Made by a program: the position numbers and the translations under genes
Shown: piece after piece, positions 33,902-42,007 of the stretch
How positions within the stretch are numbered: position 1 is the stretch's first letter
Layout: each line of letters starts with the position of its first letter
Notes under the pieces: generated by a model
What the model was told of the DNA's origin: nothing
The model's database searches: none
The model's input: only the letters and a program-made list of their open reading frames with translations
Assembly: GCF_900699765.1 (NCBI RefSeq)
Contig: NZ_CAADHO010000007.1
Location: 186,001 to 250,000, forward strand
Length of the DNA: 64,000 nt
Origin: Desulfoluna butyratoxydans
GTDB taxonomy: Bacteria > Desulfobacterota > Desulfobacteria > Desulfobacterales > Desulfolunaceae
Direction: 5' to 3'

Positions 33902-35316
33902 GGTGAGGACTCCTGTTGGTCTTGTGAAAAGGGAAGGCGCAGGGCCACATCGCAGGCGAGGTGGAGAAGCTCCAGATCGTGGGTGATGACCACCACGCTG
34001 GTGCCGCTGTCTGCCGCATCGCGCATCATGGTTGCGATGCGCTCCATGTTGTGGCCGTCCAGCCCGCTGGTGGGCTCGTCCAAGATAAAAATATCCGGTT
34101 TTTGGGCCAGGCCGCAGGCAATGACCAGGCGCTGTTTTTCTCCACCGGAAAGGGACTGGGGGTGGCGATTGGCTAAAGGGGCGAGGCCGAAGCGGTCCAG
34201 AAAGGCGAGGAGCGTGTCGCGATTTTCTTTGCGGACCCGGTGGATGCCCGAAGCCATGGCCACCTCCTGGAGCACCGAGTTCATGTGGAGCTGGTGATCC
34301 GTGTTCTGAAGGACAATGCCCGCGTGGTTTAGCAGGTGTTTTTGTTTAATTTTGTCTCCGCCGATGGCGATCTTTCCGCTTTGGGGCTTGGTGAGGCCCG
34401 TGAGAAGCCGGGCAAGGGTGGTCTTCCCGGTGCCGTTGTCTCCGATGATCCCCGTGACTCCCTGGGGCAGGGCAAAGGATGCGTTGCTGTAGAGGGTGGG
34501 TCCGTTTCCATGGCCGAAGGTGAGCCCTTCGACCTCCAGGTGGCCGTTTTTCGGAAGGGGGGGGAGGGTCTGTCTGGTATCGGGGACATGATGTGCGCGC
34601 AGGCCGTAGCGGGCACGCAGTGCAGCGTCCCCCAGCATGTTAAATTCTCCCCGGGCAACGATTTTTCCATCGTCCATCACCACCACGTGATCGGCCACAC
34701 CTTCCAGCCAGTAGAGTCGGTGGTCCACCACCAGCACGGCGATTTTCCTGTTTTTAAGATCGCGGATCAACCGGGCCAGGGCGTCGGTGCTCTCGGGGTC
34801 CAGGTTAGCCGAGGGTTCGTCCAGCACCACCATGGAGGGGGACAGGGAGAGGATGTCGGCCAGGGCCACTTTCTGTTTCTGGCCCTCGGAGAGCTCGTGG
34901 ATGGAGGAGCCCAGGATGCGGGTGATGTTGAGCTGCTCAGCGGTTTGTTTCACAACCTCTTCGATCTCTTCCCGTGGCTTGCCGAGCCACTCATGGGCAA
35001 AGGCGATCTCGTCGTCCACGTTAAGGGCAAAGAACTGCATCTCCGGGTCCTGGAAGACGGTACCCACCTCAGCGGAGAGTTGGGCCAGGCTTTTCCCTGT
35101 GCTTGATACCCCGTTGAGACGGATTTCTCCTTCCAGTGTGCCCTGGAAGAAGTGCGGGCAGAGCCCGTTGACCAGGCGGATGAGGGTCGATTTTCCGCAG
35201 CCGCTGGCTCCCGTGACCAGGGTCACCTCGCCGGGTTTGACCGTAAGGGAGAGGTCCTGTACGGCGGGTGTCTTTTGGAACGGGTAGGTGTAGGTGACGT
35301 GTTGCAGTTCGATCAT
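33883..35316 (-). CDS. ECF transporter ATPase, two ABC modules fused
   Basis: 477 residues holding two complete ABC ATPase domains. Module 1: Walker A GASGCGKST, signature LSEGQKQKVALA, Walker B MVVLDEPSANLD. Module 2: GDNGTGKTT, LSGGEKQRLVIA, IFILDEPTSGLD. Such EcfA-EcfA' fusions power energy-coupling-factor importers together with a T protein and an S component, which are the next two genes upstream. The open frame continues to 35871, but that part is the T gene read in the wrong frame; the ATG at 35316 overlaps the T gene stop by four bases. Cargo inferred to be heme or a heme product. Confidence 0.92.
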   Translation of the reverse strand: MIELQHVTYTYPFQKTPAVQDLSLTVKPGEVTLVTGASGCGKSTLIRLVNGLCPHFFQGTLEGEIRLNGVSSTGKSLAQLSAEVGTVFQDPEMQFFALNVDDEIAFAHEWLGKPREEIEEVVKQTAEQLNITRILGSSIHELSEGQKQKVALADILSLSPSMVVLDEPSANLDPESTDALARLIRDLKNRKIAVLVVDHRLYWLEGVADHVVVMDDGKIVARGEFNMLGDAALRARYGLRAHHVPDTRQTLPPLPKNGHLEVEGLTFGHGNGPTLYSNASFALPQGVTGIIGDNGTGKTTLARLLTGLTKPQSGKIAIGGDKIKQKHLLNHAGIVLQNTDHQLHMNSVLQEVAMASGIHRVRKENRDTLLAFLDRFGLAPLANRHPQSLSGGEKQRLVIACGLAQKPDIFILDEPTSGLDGHNMERIATMMRDAADSGTSVVVITHDLELLHLACDVALRLPFSQDQQESSPCLKTA

Positions 35317-36092
35317 GGCATGAATCCTGTGGTGGCTGTTCCCCAGTGAAGCTGAATGTACGCACCGGTGAGAAGGATAAGGACAAGGCCGATAAACGCC
35401 ACGGCATCTGCCCGGGAAAAGGCCTGGGTTTTGTAGCTCACCATGGTGTTGGTCCGGGAGACGCCCTTGAGCTCGGCGGCGATGCCCAGGTCGTCGGAGC
35501 TGCGCAGGGCCCGGAAGAGAATGGGGGCCACCAGGAGCCGGACGGAAAGGACCGGGTGCCGGACGATAAAAAGCGGCCTCAGGTTGTAGCCACGGATGCG
35601 CATGGATTCGTGGATCTGCTGCACGTCCCGGATAAAGGTGGGGACAAAACGGATCATCACCGCCGCCGGGATATAGATCCAGATGGGAAGCCGGAAGCTC
35701 TTCAGGGCCGTGAGAACCGTCTGGATACGTGAGGAGAGGGCCAGGGCCAGCACCGTATTGATCATGATGACCGTTCGCAGGAACGGCACCGCCATGGCAC
35801 CGACCCCGGAGGCGGGAATCGTGGGGGCCATGCGGTGAATAAGGGCCATGAATCCCAGGGCCATCACCCACATGAGGCCGATGGCCATGTAGCAGACGGC
35901 CACGAGCCCATACCGGCCCAGCTCCAGCACGTAAAGGGCGCTTGCCAGGGCGAGGAAGCCCATGGCAAGGGGTGATTTGATAAAGATGACGGCCATCGAG
36001 GCCACCAGGCTGATGAGGATCTTGGTGCGGACGTCGAGCCTGTGGACATGGCTCCTCTCCTGCACGGCATCAGCTGCGAATAATGCACGCAT
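35313..36092 (-). CDS. ECF transporter transmembrane (T) component, CbiQ-like
   Basis: 259-residue inner-membrane scaffold protein with about five to six helices. The two short cytoplasmic coupling motifs of EcfT proteins are seen as SMRIRGYN and AELKGVSR (xRG/xKG type), around residues 150 and 200. The frame opens at 36164, but the ATG at 36092 has AAGGAG seven bases upstream and overlaps the S component gene by 23 bases. Being encoded between its S and A partners, this looks like a dedicated (group I) ECF system rather than one sharing modules with others. Confidence 0.88.
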   Translation of the reverse strand: MRALFAADAVQERSHVHRLDVRTKILISLVASMAVIFIKSPLAMGFLALASALYVLELGRYGLVAVCYMAIGLMWVMALGFMALIHRMAPTIPASGVGAMAVPFLRTVIMINTVLALALSSRIQTVLTALKSFRLPIWIYIPAAVMIRFVPTFIRDVQQIHESMRIRGYNLRPLFIVRHPVLSVRLLVAPILFRALRSSDDLGIAAELKGVSRTNTMVSYKTQAFSRADAVAFIGLVLILLTGAYIQLHWGTATTGFMP

Positions 36093-36609
36093 GGCGCAGC
36101 TCCTTGACGAAAAAGGCACCGGAGAAGAGGCCCAGGAAGGCCCCGATATACCCGATACCGACAATGATGGCGGACATGATGACCATCTCCTGCTGCTCTC
36201 GCATGTAGAGCCAGGAAGCCCCCACGGAACTCACCTTGAAGACGATGTCGTAGAGCCCCACCCCGATGATGAGATTGGCGCTTCTGGCGTATCCTCCTAA
36301 GATCATGATGACGGCTTCGGCCACGATCCCTGCCAGGACCATGGCGGGGATGAGCACCAGGGAGCCGCCCATGAGCAAAAGGGAGACCAGGATGTTGACC
36401 AGGAGGAACAGGGTGAGTGCACCGAATTTCCGGACCTTGTAGAGAAGGACGATGGCCAGCGTGGTGAACAACAGGTTTTTGAGAATCAGGGTGATGGGGT
36501 TCATCCCTCCGCCCACAAGGGCCACCAGCAGGCTCGTCACCTTGGTGACGGCGGCAAAGATACCGATGGTCACGAGGTCCCGCATCTCCCAGTAGGGTGT
36601 TTTTTCCAT
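36070..36609 (-). CDS. ECF transporter substrate-binding (S) component, MptD-like
   Basis: 179 residues with six predicted membrane helices and the compact size of S components. I recall this pattern (EMRDLVTIGIFAAVTKV, GGMNPITLILKNLLF, then GLFSGAFFVKELRHA) as the MptD family of putative S components, whose ligands are mostly unassigned. The S protein sets substrate specificity. Placed directly after a TonB receptor and ahead of T, A and hutX, the best guess is heme, another porphyrin, or a metal chelate. AAGGAC lies four bases before the ATG. Confidence 0.82.
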   Translation of the reverse strand: MEKTPYWEMRDLVTIGIFAAVTKVTSLLVALVGGGMNPITLILKNLLFTTLAIVLLYKVRKFGALTLFLLVNILVSLLLMGGSLVLIPAMVLAGIVAEAVIMILGGYARSANLIIGVGLYDIVFKVSSVGASWLYMREQQEMVIMSAIIVGIGYIGAFLGLFSGAFFVKELRHACIIRS

Positions 36610-36622
36610 GGGTGTCCTTAAA

Positions 36623-36651
36623 GCCTCCCGGCTTTTTGACAGAGCCGGGAG
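36623..36651 (-). terminator. Stem-loop between TonB receptor and ECF genes
   Basis: CCTCCCGGCT and AGCCGGGAGG form a ten-base perfect stem with a nine-base loop. The T-tract after it on the minus strand is short (CTTT), so it is likely a partial terminator that lowers ECF expression relative to the receptor, or a stability element. Confidence 0.55.
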
Positions 36652-36668
36652 GTGGTGTTTGAAGGTTA

Positions 36669-38774
36669 TCAGAAGGAGACGCCCACCCGGGCCACGGCGT
36701 GGAACCCGGCCTCTTCAAGGGTGTTGCGGGCCGTCTGGTACGACTCGTCCAACAGGTTGTTGAGGTTCAGGGAGACATGGTACTGCCGGTCTTTTCCGAA
36801 CTCGCTGCCAAAGGCGATGTTGAGGGTCTGCCAGGAGCCTTTGGTTTTAATGTCCGTTTTTCCGGGGTTGTCCTCGTCTGTTTGTTCCAGCTCGGACTCC
36901 GTTGCCGCGCGCATCCAGAGATCGGCCCAGACGGTGGCAGGGCGGGTGGCGAGGTTTGTTTCGTAGCGCATGCCGAAGCGTCCGGAAAACTCGGGGGTGT
37001 CGGTTTTCCATGTGGAGAGCTCCTCGGTGTCGAATTTTCGTTTCATCCAGGCGCCCGAAAGGTACGGGGTCAGATGGAGCGGCCGGATGGCGTAATTAAT
37101 GGAGGCTTCGACGCCGTGGGTTTCGGCCTTGTCCACGTTGTTGTAGATGTAGGTGTTACCGCTGATGAGGGTTGAGTGGATGTAATCATCGGCAATGTTG
37201 TAAAAGGCCGTGAGGTCCATGCCCCAGGTATTGGTGTCTAACCGAGCCCCGATTTCGTAGTTGATGGAGGTCTCTGGAGAGAGGTCGGGGTTGGCCAGGG
37301 TGGTGGTTTGGCCGCCGTGGTTGGTGCCTATGAAGAGCTTGTCAATGCCTGGGAACCGGTACCCCTGGGAGACGTTGCCTCTCAGGGTCAGGCCTTTGAT
37401 ACCGTTCCAGGTCAGGCCACCGCTGAAGACCGGGTGGCTGTCCCTGGTGCTCCCGATTTTGGCTTTGGGAGCGTTGCTTTCTTCCAACTCCGACTTCACC
37501 CAGGTCTGGCGGCCACCCAGGGTGAGGATAAAATCGCTGGGCAAGAGCCACTCATCCTGAAGGAAGAGGGCATGGGTCGTCATGTTGGCGTCGTTGGTGG
37601 TGGTGACGGGGTCCGTGGAAGGTCCGGGACGTCCCATGGGAGGCGGGGGAAGGATGCGTCCGCCCAGGTCATCAAAGTCCAGGGTGCTCTCGGCGTCCAG
37701 GGAATCGTGGGTATATGCATACCCGGCGATGAGGTAGTGGTTTGCCGCAGGCACGATGTCGACCTGGGCGGTGGCCCCGTATGTCTTCTGGTCATTATAG
37801 GTGTCGAGGGCCTGTTTGTAGGTGCCCATGGGTCCCATGTCGATCAGCATGCGCTGCTCGAACTCTTTTTCCGTTTTCTGGGTGTAGGCATCCAGATGGA
37901 TATTGGCAATGGCGGTTGAGAGTTCTTTGATATCAAAGGTGACGCCTGCTTTTTTTCTGGACCATTCGGGAAGGTCCAGGTCAAAGGGGTACCCGTCTAC
38001 CACCGTGGGCGGGGATTCGATCTCACTTGAGTAGCCCTCCACATTCAGTCCCATGGCCAGCTTGCCGGTTTCATAGCCTAAGAAGGCGCTCCCGGCGGTG
38101 GTTTCGGACCCGGAGTCTTCAAGGGTGCCGCTAGGTGTTTCCCGGTCACCCTGATCGGAGCGGGTTCCGTTGAGACGATAGGAGAAACCCTTTGCTCCTC
38201 CGTACAGGGCCAGGTTCTCCTGAAAACCGTCGGTGGAGGAGTTGTAGGTAAGGTTGGCAGATGCTTGAAGCGGTTTGTCTCCTCCCTTTTTAGTGATGAT
38301 GTTGACGGCCCCGCCGATGGCTTCAGAACCGTAAAGAACCGAGGCCGGCCCCTTCATCACCTCAATGCGCTCAATCTGGTTGGGGTCGATGAGAAGGGGC
38401 GCTCCGTCCATGGATTTCTGTTCGGTGATCTTCTGGCCGTCAACCATGATGAGCACCCGCGACCCGGATTCGCCCCGGATGTTGATGCGCTTGGCCCCGG
38501 ACAGGCTCTGGTCGTAGATCTCAACCCCCGGGACATCCTGGAGGATATCCGCGACGGAGGTGTAGCCGTGGCGGATGATCTCTTCTTCCGTGACCACGCT
38601 TAATGATGAGGGAATTTCGCTTAATTCTCGTTCGGTTCGGGTGGCCGTGACCTTCATCTCCGAGGTGGTCTCCACAGGCTCGGCAAAGGTGGAAACTGCG
38701 GTTCCCAGGATAAGAGATGCGCTCAAGGCACCGGTTATCAGGGGAGAACGCAAGGCTGAAAACAATCGCATCAT
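36669..38774 (-). CDS. TonB-dependent outer-membrane receptor, probable heme receptor
   Basis: 701 residues: signal peptide (MMRLFSALRSPLITGALSAS, cleavage near TFA), a TonB-box-like stretch MKVTATRTERELSEIP, plug domain with GVEIYDQSLSGAKRINIRG and VMKGPASVLYGSEAIGG, then a 22-strand barrel ending in VGVSF. Translation starts at 38774 or at the second ATG 38771 behind GGAGG, overlapping the hutW stop (ATGA). Position in the hut-like operon points to heme as cargo. I could not place an FRAP/NPNL heme-receptor motif with confidence. Confidence 0.92.
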   Translation of the reverse strand: MMRLFSALRSPLITGALSASLILGTAVSTFAEPVETTSEMKVTATRTERELSEIPSSLSVVTEEEIIRHGYTSVADILQDVPGVEIYDQSLSGAKRINIRGESGSRVLIMVDGQKITEQKSMDGAPLLIDPNQIERIEVMKGPASVLYGSEAIGGAVNIITKKGGDKPLQASANLTYNSSTDGFQENLALYGGAKGFSYRLNGTRSDQGDRETPSGTLEDSGSETTAGSAFLGYETGKLAMGLNVEGYSSEIESPPTVVDGYPFDLDLPEWSRKKAGVTFDIKELSTAIANIHLDAYTQKTEKEFEQRMLIDMGPMGTYKQALDTYNDQKTYGATAQVDIVPAANHYLIAGYAYTHDSLDAESTLDFDDLGGRILPPPPMGRPGPSTDPVTTTNDANMTTHALFLQDEWLLPSDFILTLGGRQTWVKSELEESNAPKAKIGSTRDSHPVFSGGLTWNGIKGLTLRGNVSQGYRFPGIDKLFIGTNHGGQTTTLANPDLSPETSINYEIGARLDTNTWGMDLTAFYNIADDYIHSTLISGNTYIYNNVDKAETHGVEASINYAIRPLHLTPYLSGAWMKRKFDTEELSTWKTDTPEFSGRFGMRYETNLATRPATVWADLWMRAATESELEQTDEDNPGKTDIKTKGSWQTLNIAFGSEFGKDRQYHVSLNLNNLLDESYQTARNTLEEAGFHAVARVGVSF

Positions 38775-40147
38775 GATTCCTCCGTAAAAATCGTGTCGTA
38801 CAGGTAATTGATGGTTAGCTGTGCCATGGTGACCTGCCAGAACTGCCCGGCGGTCGTCAGGCTACACCATCCGTTTCGGTGGGTGAGGAGCCCGGCACGT
38901 TCCCACTGCTCGTAAAGGGTGCCCAGGGTTTCAGCCAGGGGGAGCCCGAACCGTTTCCCGAGGTCTCCGAGGTTGATCCTGCAGAGTTCAAGCTCACTGG
39001 TGATGGTCTTCTCAAGCTCGGCGTGGGCCGTCTGGCGCTGCATGGTGACAAGGGGCTTTCGTCCGTTGTCGAGCACTGATCTGCGCCATGCGTCATAATC
39101 CGTTTCAATGAAGAAAAAATGGCCGTGGGCGCTGCCTCCGGCACCGGGGCCGAAGGGCAGGCAGCAGGAGGGGCTTTTCATCATGTGGTTGTAGATGTTC
39201 CGCTCCCGTGGGGTGCGGCCCCAGTGGTTGACGGAGAGCCGGGTGTACTGGGCGTCGGCCATGAGTTCCGTGCCCCGGGCGTACATGTGCGCCCGGGTGG
39301 CCAGGTCCGCCCCCGGGGGGAAGCGTCCTTTGTCGATGGCTTTGCTCAAGGGGGTGCCGGGAAAGACCTTGAGCTGGTAAAGGTCCACGCCGTCGAGCCC
39401 CAGGCCCTGGAAGATGCGGATGTCCTCTTCCCACATCTCCATGGTCTGGTTGGGAAATCCGTAGATCAGGTCGATGATGACGGCGGCCTGGTCGTAGTCC
39501 CTCAGCCGTGCAAGGGAGGTGAGGACCGTCTCCCGGTCGGCCAGGCGGTGCATGGACTGCCGCAGCTCTGTGTCAAAGGTCTGGACCCCGATGGAGAATC
39601 GGTTGGCCCCGCCTTCAAGGCAAGCCTCCATTTTGTCCGGCCCGAAGTTCCAGATGCGCCCCTCAACGGTGAGTTCATAATCGTTTGCAAGGGGAAGGTT
39701 TTCCCGGATGGCATCAAGGATGCGCTTGAGATCCGGGGCTTCCAGGGAGGTGGGGGTGCCCCCGCCGATGTACACGGCATGGATGGGGGCGCTTGCCTGG
39801 AGGGGGCTCTCGGCCCCAGCTCGGAGTTCGGCGATGAGGGCATCCGCGTAGGCCCTGCTCTGGCCTTCGTCGTAGCGTTTTCGGTAGAAACCGCAGTAGA
39901 GGCAGTGGCTTTCACAGAACGGCACATGGATGTAGGCAGCGGTTTTGCCGTGCCGGGGTTTTTGCGTGAGTGACGCATAGGTGGCTGCAATTTCTTCCTC
40001 TGCCACGGGGGTTGCCTTGCCTCCGGGGTGGACGGTGGTGCTCGTTGAAAACGCATCGGTAAGGGGATTGCCGGTTTCGTTGGCGTGGTAGCTGTCGATG
40101 TCGGGCAGTGCGGTCCCGAACGGGGATGATTGGACAAGTGGTGTCAT
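38771..40147 (-). CDS. hutW: Anaerobic heme-degrading radical SAM methyltransferase HutW/ChuW
   Basis: 458-residue relative of HemN and ChuW. The radical SAM motif is CESHCLYC (Cys78, Cys82, Cys85), followed by YIGGGTPTSLE, ANRFSIGVQTFD and DLIYGFPNQTMEMWEEDI. The N-terminal leader NPLTDAFSTSTTVHPGG is the segment that marks HutW rather than HemN. ChuW of E. coli O157 opens heme without oxygen to a methylated linear tetrapyrrole and frees the iron. First gene of the operon; AGGGAA precedes the ATG. The step after ring opening would fall to the flavodoxin or an unlinked reductase. Confidence 0.92.
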   Translation of the reverse strand: MTPLVQSSPFGTALPDIDSYHANETGNPLTDAFSTSTTVHPGGKATPVAEEEIAATYASLTQKPRHGKTAAYIHVPFCESHCLYCGFYRKRYDEGQSRAYADALIAELRAGAESPLQASAPIHAVYIGGGTPTSLEAPDLKRILDAIRENLPLANDYELTVEGRIWNFGPDKMEACLEGGANRFSIGVQTFDTELRQSMHRLADRETVLTSLARLRDYDQAAVIIDLIYGFPNQTMEMWEEDIRIFQGLGLDGVDLYQLKVFPGTPLSKAIDKGRFPPGADLATRAHMYARGTELMADAQYTRLSVNHWGRTPRERNIYNHMMKSPSCCLPFGPGAGGSAHGHFFFIETDYDAWRRSVLDNGRKPLVTMQRQTAHAELEKTITSELELCRINLGDLGKRFGLPLAETLGTLYEQWERAGLLTHRNGWCSLTTAGQFWQVTMAQLTINYLYDTIFTEES

Positions 40148-40210
40148 GGCGGGTTTCCCTGAAGGCTTCTTTGTGATTGCGAGTTAGAGTATTCAAACTT
40201 TTTGGAAGGG

Positions 40211-40239
40211 AGCCTACAGAGGATGTGAATGTCTGTCAA
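40211..40239 (-). promoter_or_regulatory. Candidate promoter of the heme uptake operon
   Basis: On the minus strand a perfect TTGACA (40239-40234) is followed after 17 bases by TAGGCT (40216-40211), about 65 bases upstream of hutW. The flanks are AT-rich. I did not find a standard Fur box here. The rest of the 490-base gap 40148-40639 holds the MITE-like element and a terminator. Confidence 0.45.
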
Positions 40240-40361
40240 GAAGAAATTTGCGTCATTTGTAAAAATTTACGGCGAGACTAACATTTTGTGTAAAAAGGTT
40301 CACAGGTTGGTTTCATCACGTCTTGAACGGTTGACTCCTTTCGAGATGCCTCTTGTCTGTG

Positions 40362-40459
40362 GGGTGTACTCTGTGCACCATGTTCGGATACCAAGGGCGT
40401 TGGTGTTGCCGGGGGTATGGGGGATTGGGCGGTGACATTCTGGTGCACGGAGTACACCC
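40362..40459. mobile_element. 98-bp MITE-like element
   Basis: Terminal inverted repeats GGGTGTACTCTGTGCACCA (40362-40380) and TGGTGCACGGAGTACACCC (40441-40459) match in 18 of 19 positions. The interior has no ORF. A single related arm, TGGTGCACGGAGTGCACCC, is at 63453-63471. Confidence 0.75.
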
Positions 40460-40550
40460 AACGGTCCGTGGTATTTCGAGGTGTTCGGATTATTCAGCCG
40501 GGGTCGTGTTTCAGCTCTTTCGAGAGACCACCGTGGGGTGTGTCATAAAC

Positions 40551-40586
40551 AAAAAACCCCGCACGCTAAGCGTGCAGGGTTTTTTA
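40551..40586 (-). terminator. Terminator of the ahb/hemB operon
   Basis: GCACGC/GCGTGC with further A-C/G-T pairing gives a long stem around TAA, with six T residues on both strands (AAAAAACCCC on plus, GGTTTTTT after it). It stands just beyond ahbD and may work in both directions. Confidence 0.88.
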
Positions 40587-40639
40587 TTTTGGGGGTACCT
40601 GGCGGCACTTGCAACCGGCAAGGACCTTTGTGTGGGACG

Positions 40640-41764
40640 CTATTTCTCCATGCGCGGCGGCTTGTAGCTGCAGAGGGGCTCTTCGGTGAGGTAGCTGCCC
40701 GTGGCCTCGAAGGCCCTGGCCCGGCACCCGCCGCAGACCCGCTTGTATTCGCAGGGGCCGCATTTGCCTTCCAGGAGGTCGTAGTCCCGGAGCTCTTTAA
40801 AAACCTTGGAGTTTTTCCAGATCTCGCCGAAGGATTGCTCCTTGACGTTTCCGCAGTCGGTGTGGAGGAATCCGCAGGGCTGCACCGTGCCGGTGTGGGA
40901 GACAAAGCAGAAGCCGATGCCGCCCAGGCAGCCACGGGTCACCGCGTCCAGGCCGTGGGTCTCGAAGGTGACCTTTTCGCCGTCCTCCTTGGCCCGCTGA
41001 CGAAGGATCCGGTAGTAGTGGGGGGCGCAGGTGGCCTTGAGCTGGAGGGAGGTCTTGTTCCGCTGGTCGTAGAACCAGTTGAGGGTCTCCTCGTACTCTT
41101 TGGCGTTGATCTCGCTGTCGGCGATGTATTTCCCCCTGCCCGTGGGCACCAGAAGGAAGATGTGGTGGGCCACGGCCCCGATCTCCTCGGCCTTGGCCAG
41201 GATGTCCGGGATCTGGGAGAGGTTGTCCTTGGTGATGGTGGTGTTGATCTGGAATTCCAGGCCGGCCGCCTTGGCGTATTCCACTGCCTGCATGACGCTG
41301 TCGTAGGCGCCGTCCACGCCGCGGAATCCGTCGTGGAACTCCTTGGTGGCGCCGTCCAGGCTCAGGCTGATGCGCACAATGCCCGACTCCACCATCTTTT
41401 TGGCGTTTTCCGCGGTGACCAGGGTGCCGTTGGGGGCCATGGTCATGCGCATGCCGAGTTTGTTACCGTAAGCGGCGATGTCAAAGATGTCCTCGCGCAT
41501 GAGGGGCTCGCCGCCGGTCAGGATGATGATGGGCTTGCTCACCTCGGCGATCTGGTCCAAAAGCCTGAAGGCGGCTTCGGTGTCCAGCTCCCCGGGGTAG
41601 GGGCCGTTTTCGGCTGCCGCGCGACAGTGCACGCAGGTCAGGTTGCAGCGCCGGGTTGTCTCCCACGCCACCAGCCTCAACTCAGCCTCTTTTTTTCCGT
41701 GCCCGCCGCCGTGGCCGTGGGGGGCTCCGTGCTTCATATGCTCATGCATCTTCGTCGTGTCCAT
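40640..41764 (-). CDS. ahbD: Heme b synthase AhbD (iron-coproporphyrin III decarboxylase)
   Basis: 374-residue radical SAM/SPASM enzyme for the last step of the siroheme-dependent heme pathway: oxidative decarboxylation of two propionates of iron-coproporphyrin III. The radical SAM motif is CNLTCVHC (Cys40, Cys44, Cys47), then ILTGGEPLMREDIF. The C-terminal SPASM part has CFVSHTGTVQPCGFL and CGPCEYKRVCGGCRARAF. The His/Gly-rich start (MKHGAPHGHGGGHG) leading into ELRLVAWE is typical of AhbD. The frame extends to 41926, but only the ATG at 41764 fits the family. Its GGAGG ribosome site is contributed by a repeat element. Third of ahbC, hemB, ahbD. Confidence 0.93.
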   Translation of the reverse strand: MDTTKMHEHMKHGAPHGHGGGHGKKEAELRLVAWETTRRCNLTCVHCRAAAENGPYPGELDTEAAFRLLDQIAEVSKPIIILTGGEPLMREDIFDIAAYGNKLGMRMTMAPNGTLVTAENAKKMVESGIVRISLSLDGATKEFHDGFRGVDGAYDSVMQAVEYAKAAGLEFQINTTITKDNLSQIPDILAKAEEIGAVAHHIFLLVPTGRGKYIADSEINAKEYEETLNWFYDQRNKTSLQLKATCAPHYYRILRQRAKEDGEKVTFETHGLDAVTRGCLGGIGFCFVSHTGTVQPCGFLHTDCGNVKEQSFGEIWKNSKVFKELRDYDLLEGKCGPCEYKRVCGGCRARAFEATGSYLTEEPLCSYKPPRMEK

Positions 41765-41776
41765 GTCGTATCGTGC

Positions 41777-41823
41777 CTCCGGCGGGTCGCTTTTTGAAAA
41801 AAGCTCCGCAAAAACATTCCGGT
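41777..41823 (+). repeat. 47-bp repeat, copy 2, in the ahbD leader
   Basis: Same sequence as 32692-32738 except two positions. On the minus strand it ends ...CCCGCCGGAG, and the GGAG(G) falls 11 bases before the ahbD start, so the repeat appears to provide the Shine-Dalgarno sequence. Confidence 0.75.
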
Positions 41824-41941
41824 TGCAACACCGAAGCCTCCCTGCCTTTCGGCAGGGAGACTTCGCTGTTGCGAAGTAAGCAAGTCTGATGCGCGCAGTG
41901 TACCGGCATAGGTAAACAGTCGGCATCGCGCGCGCTTAAGT

Positions 41942-41993
41942 CCTGTTTGTCAAACTTTTCAAAAGTTTGGCCCCCGGCAGGGCCGCCGGAGGC
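41942..41993 (+). repeat. 52-bp gene-end repeat
   Basis: Identical in all visible positions to the copy at 2762-2813. It lies 14 bases beyond the hemB stop codon, between hemB and ahbD. Confidence 0.9.
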
Positions 41994-42007
41994 GCGTTTT
42001 CAGGCTT

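Noticed and set aside
35317..35871. N-terminal extension of the ECF ATPase frame by 185 residues
   Set aside because: It is the EcfT gene read in another frame. The ATPase starts naturally with MIELQHVTYTYP at 35316, overlapping the T gene stop.
40190..40290. Fur box in front of hutW
   Set aside because: The region is AT-rich but no sequence resembles the GATAATGATAATCATTATC consensus closely enough to report.
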